Positions 10,817-23,786 of a stretch of DNA of 64,000 nucleotides are shown here, piece by piece. A program made the position numbers and the translations under genes. Below the pieces are notes generated by a model. That model ran no database searches. It was not told the DNA's origin and worked only from the letters and a program-made list of their open reading frames with translations. The stretch's first letter is position 1; each line of letters begins with the position of its first letter. This stretch comes from Lingula anatina (lineage: Eukaryota; Brachiopoda; Lingulata; Lingulida; Lingulidae). The stretch spans positions 562,414 through 626,413 of the forward strand of contig NW_019776002.1 of assembly GCF_001039355.2 (NCBI RefSeq), written 5' to 3'.

Positions 10817-13800
10817 ATGATGGAAAGTGGTGGTGGTATTTTACCTCTTGCAGCAGTGTCTTCTTTACCTGGAAGTCCACTGTTAAAGACTCCAGCCAAG
10901 CACAGTCCAATGGTGACAGCATCATCGGCTGGTACACCCAAGTTCAAAACTCCTGCCAGATCACTGAGGACACCAGTATCACAGAGGTTCAGGGTAGGTG
11001 ATGGTCATGTCCCAGTCTTTGGGATGTCTGCATTAACAAAGGCATTTCATTTTACATTTATTCAAAGCAAAATGGCTCATGTAAGGTGTTTTACCTTAAA
11101 CTAATTTACTTATCTAAAGATTTTTTAACTTAATATTTTTCAATGTAACTTTAGGTTACTTAAATCTTATGCAATTGTCAAATAGAAAATAATTTTTGAT
11201 AATTTTCATTTGCTTTTGCATGGAAAATTGTTATCAATGATTTTTATTTGAATAATTTTGCCAGCTTGTAATATTCTGTTGGATAAAACATATTTCAGAG
11301 TGCTACATCTGCTCGTAAAGCTGGTGTATATGGATCATCTGGAGACAGTGGTAGCATTGCCATGAATCCATTTGAGTCAGTCCTTCTGGACAGACTTCAT
11401 CAGTCCACATTCAGCCCAGGAGTCTTTGAGAAAAAGTTTACGCCAGAAAGTGAAAAGGTATTATAACTACTTAGACTGCTCACTAGCCAATCTGTAGCAA
11501 ATGTATCAGAATGTTATTGCTGAAAATGTGTCTATTTAATGCTGAATATAGATCCTTATTCTCCCACAAGAAATGTAAGATATTGCCTATTTTTATAATC
11601 TTAAACTAGTGAGAACTGAAAGAAGAGACTTACATGTACTGTACACTGCATTTACAGAAGAAACGTGTTATAAAAGACTGTAACATGTAATTAACTGATT
11701 TTTTTTATGATGTTACTTACTTATTTATGTTAGTTACTTGATTATTTTTGAAAACTCACTTAATCATCAGTGACAATATGGGCTCTCTTGGTTTTTTTTT
11801 AAATTTAGCTTTTCTTCTCCTTCTTTAGCTTTTGACATGGTGCTGACTTACCCCATTATCTTTCTCTTGTTAGCCCGGATCTGTAAATGCTTTCTGTTGT
11901 AGGAGCCTAAACCATTCAGATGGTCCATAGATCAGTTGGCAATCCTCCACCCAGCAGACATAGAGGAGCTGCCACTCCAGCAGGATACCATGTCCACTTT
12001 GTAGGTGTTTATTACCCAGTCATGTTTATTGTGTAGTTTATTAATCCAAAACATGATAAATCTAATAATTTCTATAATAGTAAAATGTGACTTTCATTGG
12101 ATCAGATTTATTTTTCAAACCACGTCAAGAAGACACTCAAAGAGCTAGCCTGTATGACAATAATGGTGATGTATATGATATAATTGTCTTTGTGTAGTCA
12201 TGATCCTGAGTTGGAGGACACAGCACAGAAGGCCATAGATACTTTCTTCTCCACCAACATCCTGGTTCCCTCTCCCTGGCAGGACAGCAGTAGTAAACAG
12301 GCCAGCAAGAACAATGCTGTGCTGGGTAGGAACAGTGCTGAACTTGACCTTTTTGTTGATAAGGACTATAATTCAACAGTGTTTAGGTTGATACTATACC
12401 AAGCAACTTAAATTTGAATTTATTTTAGTTTATTTAATTAATCTTCATCTATTTTTATTTTTGGTGAATAGAATATCAAATGGCTCTTTGAGTTCATCTT
12501 AATTAATTAACTATTATTATTTGTGACCCTCTGTTTTTAGATACTTCTGGAGCCTTTAATGTTGCTGAAGAGGAGAAATCTGGGCGTGGTTCTTCACTAT
12601 ATGAAGGGAAAAAACGAGATGGTAAGGGCATGTAATTTCTAGGATCAACTGCACTATTTTATCTATGGAGCCTTTTTTTCTCATCATTTAATTCGGATTA
12701 AGAAATATTGTTTTTGATATAACTGATTTTATATCCCAGAATATTTCAGATGTTTTAAATGTTTATCTGTCAACTGGTGTAAATGTCATGCCTTTATCTT
12801 ACCCAGCTGGATGCCAGACCACACTTACTCTTCCTGTTGACTTTGACCTGCAGAAGATCCTGGGTAAGCTTTGTGTCATGGTGATAGTTTTAAGATCTGT
12901 ATGGGTAATATAATGCTCTGCTTGTTCTCACATTTGATGCATAATAATTTTTGAAAGAAAATAAACAAAAATTTAATATAAGATGTAATTACTCTATTCG
13001 TTGACGGTTAATCTGTCAGTGTTTGAAGGTGTAGTTTTCTTAATCTTAATCTCGGCATTTTAAGTGTGTACTGAAGTGTTCCCTTCACATTAACCAGGAG
13101 AATTTTACACTCACCTTGATGAGGGAACTGGTGACTCCCTGAGTAACTCCTCACTGAGAAGAAAGTTATTTTTTCATGGTCATAGAGAGGAGCAAGAGGC
13201 AATCAGTCCTGTCAAGTAAGTCTTTCCAGCCACTAGTGAAATGATAAGGGACTGACATATAATGTTTATGTTTAATTTTGTTTTTTTACGATCATTGAGA
13301 ATTGATCAACATTGTTTTATACATAATATCAATAAGTGTTACCATTCTTAAAATAATAATAATAATCGTAATAATAAACTTAAAAAGGGGTTAAACATGT
13401 TTAGTGTATACACTTATCTTACACATGGCCCTCTTGAAAGTATAATGTGGATAATTGATGATTTTTTCCTCAAACTCAGCACTTGAGTTTTTGTCATTGA
13501 TAATATTTCAGGTCTGGCAGAGAAGCAGTTGGGGAGATGCAGTGTGATACCTCGCTGTCAGTTTCTCCTGTCAAGACACAGACGCCTAACTCTAAACTTG
13601 CCAGTGCTCACGTATCAGTAAGTCTTTATTCTGTGTCTGCTTAGACTGGTGTTTCTGTTAAATTTGATAATGAATTGTAAAATTTGAATTTTTTGCTCTT
13701 AAAATGAGCTAGTTATTTAAGTATTACAGGTAGTTTTAATTAGATTACTATATGTAACAATGTTTTATGGTGTGCATGTTTAGTTTTTTAATCCAGTGTA

Positions 13801-15831
13801 TACAACTTATAATTATGTACAGTATACACTGTGCATATTGTCTACTAGTGGCAACCAGCATTATTTCCTTGAGGTGTGGTGATGAGTTAATTATTCTTCA
13901 TCTGTTTCAGGCTCAGTTTTCCTCTAGTCCTATCATAGTGAGTAAGAAGTGTGTTGGCAGTGCAGAGGCCAGGTTTGGCAGGTGCTCCATTGGATTAGAT
14001 CATTTGTCTTCTCCTGAATTATCTCCAATTAGTGGTCAAAACAATAGAAAGGCTGCTGATTCAGGTAAAAAAGAAACGTTTTGACTCAGTGGCAGATGCC
14101 TTCAATAATTTATCAGTCTTTACATGCAGCTTTTGTTGGGGATATATAAGATAATGGGCGATTTGAAAAGTATTCAAAAGTTTCCTCTTGAAAACTAATT
14201 ATTTTGTTGATTAAAGAAAATTGGTCTTTATTTGCCCCTCTTTGGCACATTGTTGCTAGAATTTATGTTTATTTTCCTGTCTAATTTATCATATAATATT
14301 CCATGTTGTCCAGGCACTCCCTCGGTGTTCCCTTTGCAAGCCACCCCATCCACTGGCAAGCAAAGTCTCCCGCCAGAGAGTCCTGGGATATCCCCCATAC
14401 AACTGGAGAAGACACGAGTTCTGGTGGGGTCTGGCAAGATAAGTCCTGTGCAAGCTTTGAATTTCAGTGGTAAGTATTTTTCTCAGATGTTGTCGTGGTG
14501 TCGTTTCATGTGGTTGAGTCATTTGTATTAATTGATTTAAAATGCTAACTTTTGCAGACATGGAATCTAAGTGAAGAGCCAGTGTTTTTTTTGTACAAAA
14601 CTTAATACATGGATTTGTCTTAACATCTAAATTTACATCTGTTTGTCAGTGTAATTACACACTTGGAATTTTGTAATGTTTTAGGTTTGGATGATTGTGG
14701 AGATGATGATAAAGAAAACAACAGCTCATCACTGGGAGCCAATTCCAGTTGTAGGAAAGAACACTTGGATAAGGATCGAAGAGTCTCACTAGATATGGAT
14801 GTAGACATGACAGACATTAATGGCAAAGAACACTTAGACAATACATACCTCTATGCCGAGAGTGGTAATCCTATCAAATTCCGTCCTAAACTGATGTCCA
14901 CTATCAGAGAGCAGTCAGTGGACATGGACTGCACCAGCATCAACTGCAACAAATCGTTCAACGCCGAGACAGGATTTCAGAACGGTCTGTTGCCACCAAT
15001 GCATTCAACTCAGCTTGAAACCAACTCCTCGCAACAGACCCATTCTGCCACTCAGGACACCGGCTATCAGACCTGTAGCAATAATAGAACTAGTGACAAT
15101 GCTACACAGCCTGGGCTGTCAGGAGCATCTTCCAAGAGTCAACTCACCAAGGCTCTGGATTGTAACATTCCTGATGGGTATTCTGTGGCCAAACATCACA
15201 CAGAACAAATCACAAAGGCCACTGGGTTATTAGCTTTCAGTTCACATCTGGATAAGTTTGCTGACAGTGAGAACGTTTGCCGAGGCTCGGACAAGAAGGG
15301 TGCGCTGTCTCTTGATGACTGTGGTAGACATGAACTGTCACTGTCTACATCAAACTCCTGCACCTGTGCACACCTGGCCCACACTGATGACCTTGTTGTC
15401 TTGAGAGCAAAGCAGGCACTGGGCCAAGTTGTAGACGGACAATTTCTAGATGTGTCTGAAAGCCACTCGTCTCTGCTACAGACCAACACACACTCTGTGG
15501 ACACAAACACTACTGTGAGTTGGAACAGTCTAGGGAGAGCACCCTTAACTAATGTGACACCTAGAATAATGAATCACACTGGAGTTCCTCTGTTTCCATG
15601 GCATCCATTGATAGCATCCACACCATGTAAAATGCACGGATATGGGGATTCCTGGCTAGTCCAACAGAAGGCCATGTACAGCAGCACCAGCTCTCATCCA
15701 TTAAGTAAGTGCTGTATAGATCATCATACAAGCAGTGCACAGTTATTATATATATATATATTATTCGATTTTTCATGTACAGACACATAAATGCTAACCA
15801 GAAGTGCACAGTTATATAGTATTCATTATTA

Positions 15832-15873
<42 letters not shown>

Positions 15874-16260
15874 AATTATTTTTATTTTCAATATACAATT
15901 GTTCCCTTTATTTGTCAGACGTGAGCTTTTTCCAATGAAGTCACTGAATTCTCCTTTTTTACATGACCCCAGAACAATTAAACCCCAAAAAATTTATGTA
16001 AGGTGTTTGGTTCCACGATAAATGTTTTTTTATTCTAAAACCTGGGCTCTTGTCTGACTGGTGTTTTACAGTTTATTATAAGTTAGTAGTTTCTAACTTG
16101 AAGAGTTTCCCATGAGAGAACTAGGAACTATTCTGTGTTCCTCCTTTTTTAAATTTTAGCGTCTTATTCTTTTCTTTTATTTTAAGGTGAAGTGGCAATG
16201 AAAGTTTTGAAGAAAGCAGGAGAAGACTACAATAAATTCTGCACAGATTCATGTACATAG
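10817..16260 (+). CDS. BORA: Protein aurora borealis (Bora)
   Basis: Twelve exons (10817-10993, 11299-11457, 11903-12000, 12198-12325, 12541-12621, 12807-12863, 13098-13215, 13512-13617, 13911-14064, 14314-14469, 14685-15704, 16187-16260) join in phase to 2,328 nt, 775 residues (human Bora about 559). Conserved Bora blocks appear in order: NPFES (about residue 82), KPFRWSIDQLAILHP (about 115), AIDTFFSTNILVPSPW, CQTTLTLPVDFDLQKIL, SLSNSSLRRKLFFHG, then SP-rich segments and DDDKENNSS. Bora is phosphorylated by cyclin-CDK and then activates Aurora A towards PLK1 for mitotic entry. Many SP/TP sites are visible, including in a 59-residue N-terminal exon not obvious in vertebrates. DTGYQT at residue 536 resembles the DSGxxT phosphodegron of vertebrate Bora. 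Extra length comes mainly from exon 11. Confidence 0.95.
15831..15870. repeat. (ATT)n microsatellite
   Basis: About 13 ATT units in the last intron of BORA. Confidence 0.95.
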
Positions 16261-18232
16261 CATCAGGAATCAGGACTGGTTATGATGAATATACCAAAGA
16301 AATCCCCTTTTATATTAGGAATTCTGTTGCTCATCGTGTGTGCTAATTATTTTAGATAGCTGTGTTAATAAGGAACTATTGCTGACCTTTGTGCTCTATA
16401 TGATTCAATCGGCATTATTTAAATTCTGAACATTGACAGTGATTAATAGATATCAATTGAAAAACCTGGGTACATTTTAGATTTACACTCAGGTAAACAA
16501 CAATCATTATGTTTCTTAGCTATTCCTTAACTCTTGATTGTTCTACATGATGAACTATTATTGGGAATATTTATTACCAGTGTCATTCACATCTCAAAAT
16601 TTTGGATATGCTGGAAGTGTATAATACAACAATAAAAACTCTGACAGTACTGATTTTTTGGAAACGTGATTCTCAGGGCCTCTGTGTGTGTGTGTGTGTG
16701 TTTATTCTCCCCTTTTATTGAAGGAATGAGGGCACAATCTGTTGTTTTGGTAGGCAAAATGAAATTCTTCCTTGTGAGACAGTTTTGGTTGCTCACTAGT
16801 AGTATATTCATGTAATCAGAAAAATGAATTATATCTTCACATTACAATTATGAAAAGTATGTGGCAGAATGTGGTTTATATTTTATGAATTTAGAGATAA
16901 CGAAATGTGATCAGTGCAAATTATATATTATTGTGCATTATGTTTAAATAAAAATTACTTTGAATGTTTTAGAGGGTTCAAGTGAGGTGAATGTGATGGA
17001 ATCAGCTAGGAGACGATATTACCTGCTTTTTTATCATATAGAGTTGTAAGGTTCATTATTAAACTTTACTGAATTCTACTTTGATGAATATTGTTCACTA
17101 CTATTTAATTTTTTAAGTGAATAAATTTGTTAAATATATAAATTTATTTGCCTCTTTTTATGGAAAATAAATGTAGTGAAAAACATTAAATATGATCAAA
17201 ATGCAGGAGGCTTAAAAGAGAAGGCTTAAAAGGCTCAGTATAAGGGAAATATTTAGATAAATAACATTGGTTGACAGACTGTAACACTGGTGGAGAATTG
17301 CAATATATGTAATTATGCCCACAAATTTGATGCCAGAATTACATTTACCATATTTAGCCTGTATAACAGCTAAGAGCCTTCTGCTGCTGTTCAAAATAAA
17401 TTACTAAATGAAGAAATAATAATTTTTAAAAATCTTTCAGGACTGCCATAATCTGTATGTTGTTTTAAAAAGCTACTAATGCTCATTGGCCAATTCCATT
17501 TTTAAAAAATTAATATATGTAATTATAATACCTCCTTTGCTTGATTGCAAATTTAGGCAAATTAAAAGAATTTATCCACCCATGCACTCCTTAGGAAATA
17601 CTATTTGTGTTTGAAAATAACCCAAAATAATCTTTAAAATTCTAAATGTGCTGCAAAGCTATCCCCCCACCACCAAATTCAGACCTTACAAATGAGAAAA
17701 TTAGTCAAACATGCAAATGTTTATGGCTGCACCGAGATAGCAATTTAAATTTTTTAGCAGATTCAGAATATTTTAGCGTGCCTTTTAACTGGCCTCCCAG
17801 GAAAATTATTTTATACTGGTTTTGAACACTGATTCCCTGATAGAGCAAGAAACTCACTCAAAATGTTAACTTTTATGCATGCGGTTTTTTAACAATCAGC
17901 CCCTTCTTGTCTAATGAATTTAGTCAAACATTATACTCCAAAACTTAATAACTTGAGATCACTCGGTCAGTTATTGCTGACAGCATGTAAAGCCAGACTG
18001 AAAAAACATATGGTGACCTAACTTTATTATATTAAGTCTACGGACTTATTTTATTATACGTTGAAATTTACTCCTGAAATGTCAGGAAGGCAAGGCAGTC
18101 TGAATAAACCCTGATTTGTTACAACTAATTAAATTATTTTATTAGAAATGGTACAAATCATTGATTCCAAAGGCAGGACAGACTCGAGCAACGACAGGGA
18201 TTTTTTTCCTGTAGGAAAATTCGATTTTGAGT
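16261..18232. other. BORA 3' flank and intergenic DNA
   Basis: Begins as the BORA 3' UTR; AATAAA-type signals occur, for example near 16946 and 17120. A (GT)n tract lies at about 16682-16700. No further gene is seen. Confidence 0.5.
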
Positions 18233-18387
18233 GAAATTTCTGTAAAGTACCTGGTAGGCCTAGGCCCCATTCCTTTTCAAGATTGCGGCAAATGAACCAA
18301 ATAACTCTCCCCGGATAAACTGCTAAGGCTGGATAGCCCCCATCCCCGACTGAGTACTAGGCCTACCAGGTACTTTACAGAAATTTC
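18233..18387. repeat. Perfect 31-bp inverted repeat (155-bp hairpin element)
   Basis: The arms 18233-18263 and 18357-18387 are exact reverse complements over 31 bases, starting GAAATTTCTGTAAAGTACCT, around a 93-bp centre. I could not identify a target duplication. It lies about 350 bp upstream of the forkhead start codon. A MITE is the likeliest explanation; a structured regulatory element is possible. Confidence 0.75.
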
Positions 18388-18740
18388 ATATTGGAAACTT
18401 TTTCAGATGATTATGAGCCCGAGAGTTACGTGTGTGCAGGACTAATCAAATTCGCAAGAAAACGCGAGAAATGCTGAGAAATGCGCCAACTAGCAAAATA
18501 TGCACCCGACTTCCAACTCGTGCCGACGTTTCGTTTCGAAATTTTATGAATGAAACAAAGCCACGCCCATATCACCTTATTAGGATAAAACGTGCGCATG
18601 TGACTGTCGAAAACGAGGTCGCGTGACGTAAACTATAAACGCTGTAGCAGACGACAACAAATATGGCTGACATCGAGCACCTGGTTTCAGTTCTGTCTAG
18701 TTTTTTGTTTATTTAGATAGATAGCAATCAAGCAAGTATT

Positions 18741-21700
18741 ATGATCCATAACGAAATCGACAGAGACGAAATGGAAACATTTCATTGGATCTACAGCCCT
18801 GGAAAAGTAATTAATAATTTAGGGACCATACAGAACGTTCCAATGGATATGTCAATGGGAAGACCGAGTGCGATATCGGCGGGAACAGATAGTGAAACTG
18901 ACCAAATGATCACGCAGACCTCTTCACCCCAAGTACAAACTAGTGCCAATATCCACGTACGGGACACATCTACCTATATCAAAGTTGGGGACAAGACATG
19001 CGCTACACCTGAGAGGCAAAATAACATTTATAGAAAAAGAAAACGGAAACAGACACACTGCCCCAGAGTTCAAAGTGTAAATAATGAAGACTTAGAGTTT
19101 CAAGAGGTGAAAATTCCACTTTCGCCCAGTAATAAACAGGGTGGATATGGAGAAACTTTGCCCGTCACCCCAAAGAAAAAGAAAGTAAAACAAAAGGGCA
19201 GTAATGAAAATTATAGTACAGAGCAATTACTGAGGGATTTGAATTTAAGCCCTGGATGCATCAGTGAAATAAACTTAAATTTAACTTCAGATATGATCCC
19301 AAAAGTTCTACCATCATTTCCAAGCCAGCAGCTAAATGATTGCAGTCCTGGTATGTATTCAAAATGTCACTTTCCAGCAAATGTTGTCACAAGTATTTTT
19401 TTCAATCAGTTATGTAACTTACAATCACATAATCATTTGTAATACTGTAAGCATATTTGTTGTATATGTAAAATTCACATTTTCAGCAATTTTTCCTGGT
19501 GGGATTTCACCAGATGAAAGAACTCCCCAAAAAACGGAGGAAAGAAAAAAATCTATTGCATCAAAAATGCGAACAAATAGGAGTGATTTGTACTTCACGA
19601 AGGTAAAAAATGAAGTTGTATAATCAATGAAAAGTAGAAAACAACAAAATTATGCAAAATTATTTATGAAACGTGACATTCTCAAGTGTAAATGTATAAA
19701 AGACATCCAATGAAAATATGGTCGTTTTTAATATGATTGTTTAAATAATAAAAAAAATTCTAAAGCAAATTTTTGTTATTTGATTTAAACAAGCCCAGGT
19801 AAATACATTAGAATTGAACAATTGTAAAAAGATTGACAAATTGACAAAAAGATTTAACAAAAAGTGAAGAAGCATTTTGAATAGTAAATTTTTGGAGTGT
19901 TATGTATGGATAAGATATTTAAATTGTAATATGTATTTTTAGGAAATTTTGTAGTAAAACCTAACACATGATTACTTTGTAGGAAGAAGAATATGATGTT
20001 CATGAAAGAGCAGAGGCATATGTTGCTGCAGTTATGCCAGATCCACAATACTATCGGTTTCCAAGTCAACCAGAAGAAGATGATCCAAAAATAGAAAATA
20101 AAGAAAATGAACCATTTATCAAAGATGCTGTGCATTCTTCAGATGCTGGACAAAACATAAACTCTCCAACAAGAAAACGTCGACGTTCTTATGGGCACTC
20201 AATCTGCCGTGTCACACACAGACCTGATGGTCGACTGCATGATATGAATGACAACAGTTATTTACTGCCTGAAGGTATTGTTTTGTTTTTTTTTTTACCT
20301 TACATTTTGCAGCATCTAGATGCCATATTCAGGCTGTAAAATGTTGCTTGACATAGAATTTGGTGTACAGAGATTTGCACAAGTAAGATTTCTAACACAC
20401 TGCAAGCCCTGTGTGTCTTGACTTTCTTTTCTAATCTGGCAATCAAAAACATTGTAAGGTTTCAAAGAATTAATGTTTTCAAAACATTTAAATGGCAATG
20501 CAACTGAGGATAATAAATTTGCCCATGGAATTTGATCAGATTAAAAAACAGACCTACAGTCTCCCTAAATGCTAAATTTTTGTCATCATTTCAGGAAGCA
20601 GACTTTTCAAGCCACCAAACAAACTGGTGGAACTTGTAGCTCAAGCAATAGCAGATAGTCCTGATGGCCTCTTACAAGTGCAACAAGTTTATCATGCTCT
20701 GATGTAAGTTTACTAATAGAGAAAATTAACCAGATTTTTATGAAAAATTCACAATTTACAGTTGTGGAAAAAAAAAACATTGGGCCTTTAACAATTTTCC
20801 AAACTAACTAGTAATCATGCAATCTTTATAGTTTCATACTAAAAATATAAGTTGCTTTTGTGAAACAACATTATTCTTCACACGACAAATGAAATTTGCA
20901 TCCCAAAAAAAGGACATTTTTTTCTACACACTAATCATTGATCAACCCTTTCTGGGATTTGATGTTTTATACCATTTTTAATTAGATTACTTATTTCTGT
21001 AAGTTTCCCATAGCATTTAGAATACCATGTCTTTCTGTGCATTTCAGAAGGAAATATTGACAACAAATGCTTTTATTTCAGTGGTTTTATCATTTTTAAT
21101 GTCTAATTGGGAAAGATAATAGGTTTGCAGGATATGTAGACATGGGAAATACACCTTTGGGGCATTTTCAGATGCAGATAGTGAACTGCCTTTTAGCTAA
21201 ATGCACAGTTAGATGCATTCCTTGCATTTTACTTTGCATTATGAACAGGGCAATTATTTCATTAATGTTGGCTGTCTAAAAAATAATAAAAATCATTAAG
21301 ATTCTTTCGCTTCATGAATTTCCAACTGTCAGATAAAGTTATGAGGTCTGGCACAATAAATTCAGAACTACTCATTTGTAGCCAATTATTTTTGATTTTC
21401 GTAGCAAGGCTCTCTGAAATGCAATATTTACCTTTCCTTTGCCTTTCAGATTTTTTAAGTTGTAAATATTTTGATGTTCCAAGTAAAAATTATGTTCTTA
21501 TATAATTGTTTGTTTTACTTGACAGGAATAAATATCCCTACTTCAGATTTATGGAAAAGTGCTCAATTAACAGCTGGAGGGTAATTAGTATTTAAACCAT
21601 TTTAATTTGTAATTAATTAAATTAAGAATTAAAAAGAAATCTCTCAAACTTCACATGCAGTAGCTTACATACATTTTTTTAAATACTTAAATTGCCATAT

Positions 21701-23131
21701 GTTCACTATTCTGGTTAAAGAACATGTTTACCAACAATGTCATATTGATTTACATCAGAGTTCAATAAGACATGCTCTCTACCAGAAGTGGTTTCGTAAA
21801 ATGCGGTTCAGTGCCGAATTTATTACAAGTAAGGGTTGCTACTGGGCCTTGAATCCAAGGCACTCACCAAAAGAATGGACAATGCCAAGATCAAAGAACA
21901 GTAGAATAGGTAATGTCATATGGCTCTCTGTTTGGCCTGTTGATTAAAGACAGTTCAGCTTAAACTCAAGAAGAAGTCATGTTCATCTTGTTAGTTTTGA
22001 TTATACAAAATATAGGGGAAACTCTTATAAAGTCATTAATGAAGAATATAGTAGCAAATCATATGTATGCTGATATAGAGGGAAGGTTTCAGACCTAGAT
22101 TTACCACTATACTTACTTGTACCATTAAATGGCCATACATTTTATAAACAATTTTTCAGCGATAATTGATGGCCTCTACAACATAGATTTCAACTTTTCT
22201 CAAGAAAGTGACACTGAGGATTCTTGCAGTTTCATTGATGACCAAGCTCTTGAGAATATGGCAGCTGTTGCTAGCATATCTGAAGAGAATATACCCAACC
22301 CTAAAGAAAAGGCAACTTTGGAACCTATGGATGCAGAGTTTACTGTAAGTGCTTAGCCATTTTGTTAGATGAAAATTTATTTTTAGCATGTATTTTGCTT
22401 GTTCAAACACCACAGTATACACATTTGTAAAACCAAACATTTTACAAGGATATCCTTAACAACATCAGAATACACAGATGTACCTGTACAGTGTATATAA
22501 GAGCAGATACATGTTTGTGCTAATTTTACTTTCCTGTTACATTACATTTCCAGGTGGCGGAGTCCACAGAGAGTGGCCATGAGTTGACCACGGTGGATGT
22601 CAAGACTCCAGAATTAAAGGTTCCTCAGTATGTTACAACAGCACCAAACAGTGAGAGGGACCCAGATCCTGTTCTAGCTGGAGCAGTGCCATTTACAGCA
22701 TGTCATGAATCAGGTAGGTCATTTTTCAAGCTTAAAGCTGGCAAAAATGAAACAATTATGAAAAATTCACATGCAAATATCCTTGATCTCCTCCTTACAA
22801 ATGCCTGGTTGTTTCTCCAGTGCCAGCCCATGCCCCAGAAGCAGGGACGCCAAAGATGCAAACAATGATGCAACAGATGTGTTCATGGCAGCAACAACCT
22901 GGCCCTGGTGGGGATGCTGGGGGATATTCTAACTGGGAATCCTCTTGGGAAGAGTATTCACACAATATACCCTACCAAGGCAATATTGTCCCGGGGACCA
23001 GCACATGCTACGTAGTACCATCTTATTACTCAGGGACATCCCCTGAGAATGGGTGTTCATTTGGTGTCAGCGGTGGACATTTTTACCCAGAACACAATTA
23101 TGTGCATCCTTGGTATAAACCAACAAACTGA
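18741..23131 (+). CDS. Divergent forkhead-box transcription factor
   Basis: Nine exons (18741-19350, 19487-19602, 19983-20274, 20595-20703, 21526-21580, 21759-21909, 22160-22344, 22554-22713, 22821-23131) join in phase to 1,989 nt, 662 residues. Residues about 345-427 form a forkhead (winged-helix) domain: FKPPNKLVELVAQAI, then SPDGLLQVQQVYHALMNKYP, NSWRSSIRHALYQKWFRK, then a wing with GCYWALNP. The usual helix-3 motif NSIRHNLS is SSIRHALY here: His is kept, the Asn that contacts bases is Ala. The domain spans three exons. Basic stretches (PKKKKVKQK, RKRRRS) are likely nuclear signals. The N-terminal part is Ser/Thr/Pro-rich; the C-terminus is Gln/Gly/Tyr/Pro-rich and may be an activation region. 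I cannot place it in a named FOX class. Confidence 0.85.
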
Positions 23132-23786
23132 AAGTATCAGCCAAAAATCTCATTTGCATTTTTTGAATAATCAATTATGACATTCCTTTCTTTGGCTGTT
23201 CAGTTACATTCAAGTTCTTAAGGGCGATTTGTTAAAATGTAGACTTCTATTTTTCAAAAGAGTAATTTGAAGTATTTATTTTACACTTGCTTACCCAATT
23301 AAAGGGCATGCTAGGGCAAATTACTTCAAAAAAAATTTTTGTTCAGATATACCAAGTGTAAATATGTTTAATTTTCGTAAAAATGCACTATTTTAACAGA
23401 TTGAGCATGAAATAAGCATGTTAAAATAAGAAAGGCATTTCAAATGCTACACAATACACCCAAGTGATTTTTTAATTGTTATGTTAATATATTTGTAATT
23501 GTTCAGATTTCATAAGAAAACAAACAACAGCACGATTTAGAAAATCAAAACTTTTTTTTTAATAATTAGGCATATGTAATATTTTTCATAATTATGAGAA
23601 GTGAATAATAAGTATAATTCAAAATATTACACAATTTGTTATACAATTGGTCAGTGTAATCAGGGAGATCTCAAGATAGTGTCTCAAATATATATATATG
23701 CTAGATTTGCTGCTTGATATGTGTCTATAAAAACTGTGCTCAACGACAGAACATTTGCATCAGGTTCCAAGAGACTTCTTTTTCCC
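23132..23786. other. Convergent intergenic region (forkhead / ACAA2)
   Basis: The 3' ends of the rightward forkhead gene and leftward ACAA2 face each other here. The A+T-rich sequence should hold both 3' UTRs and poly(A) signals. No gene is seen. Confidence 0.6.
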
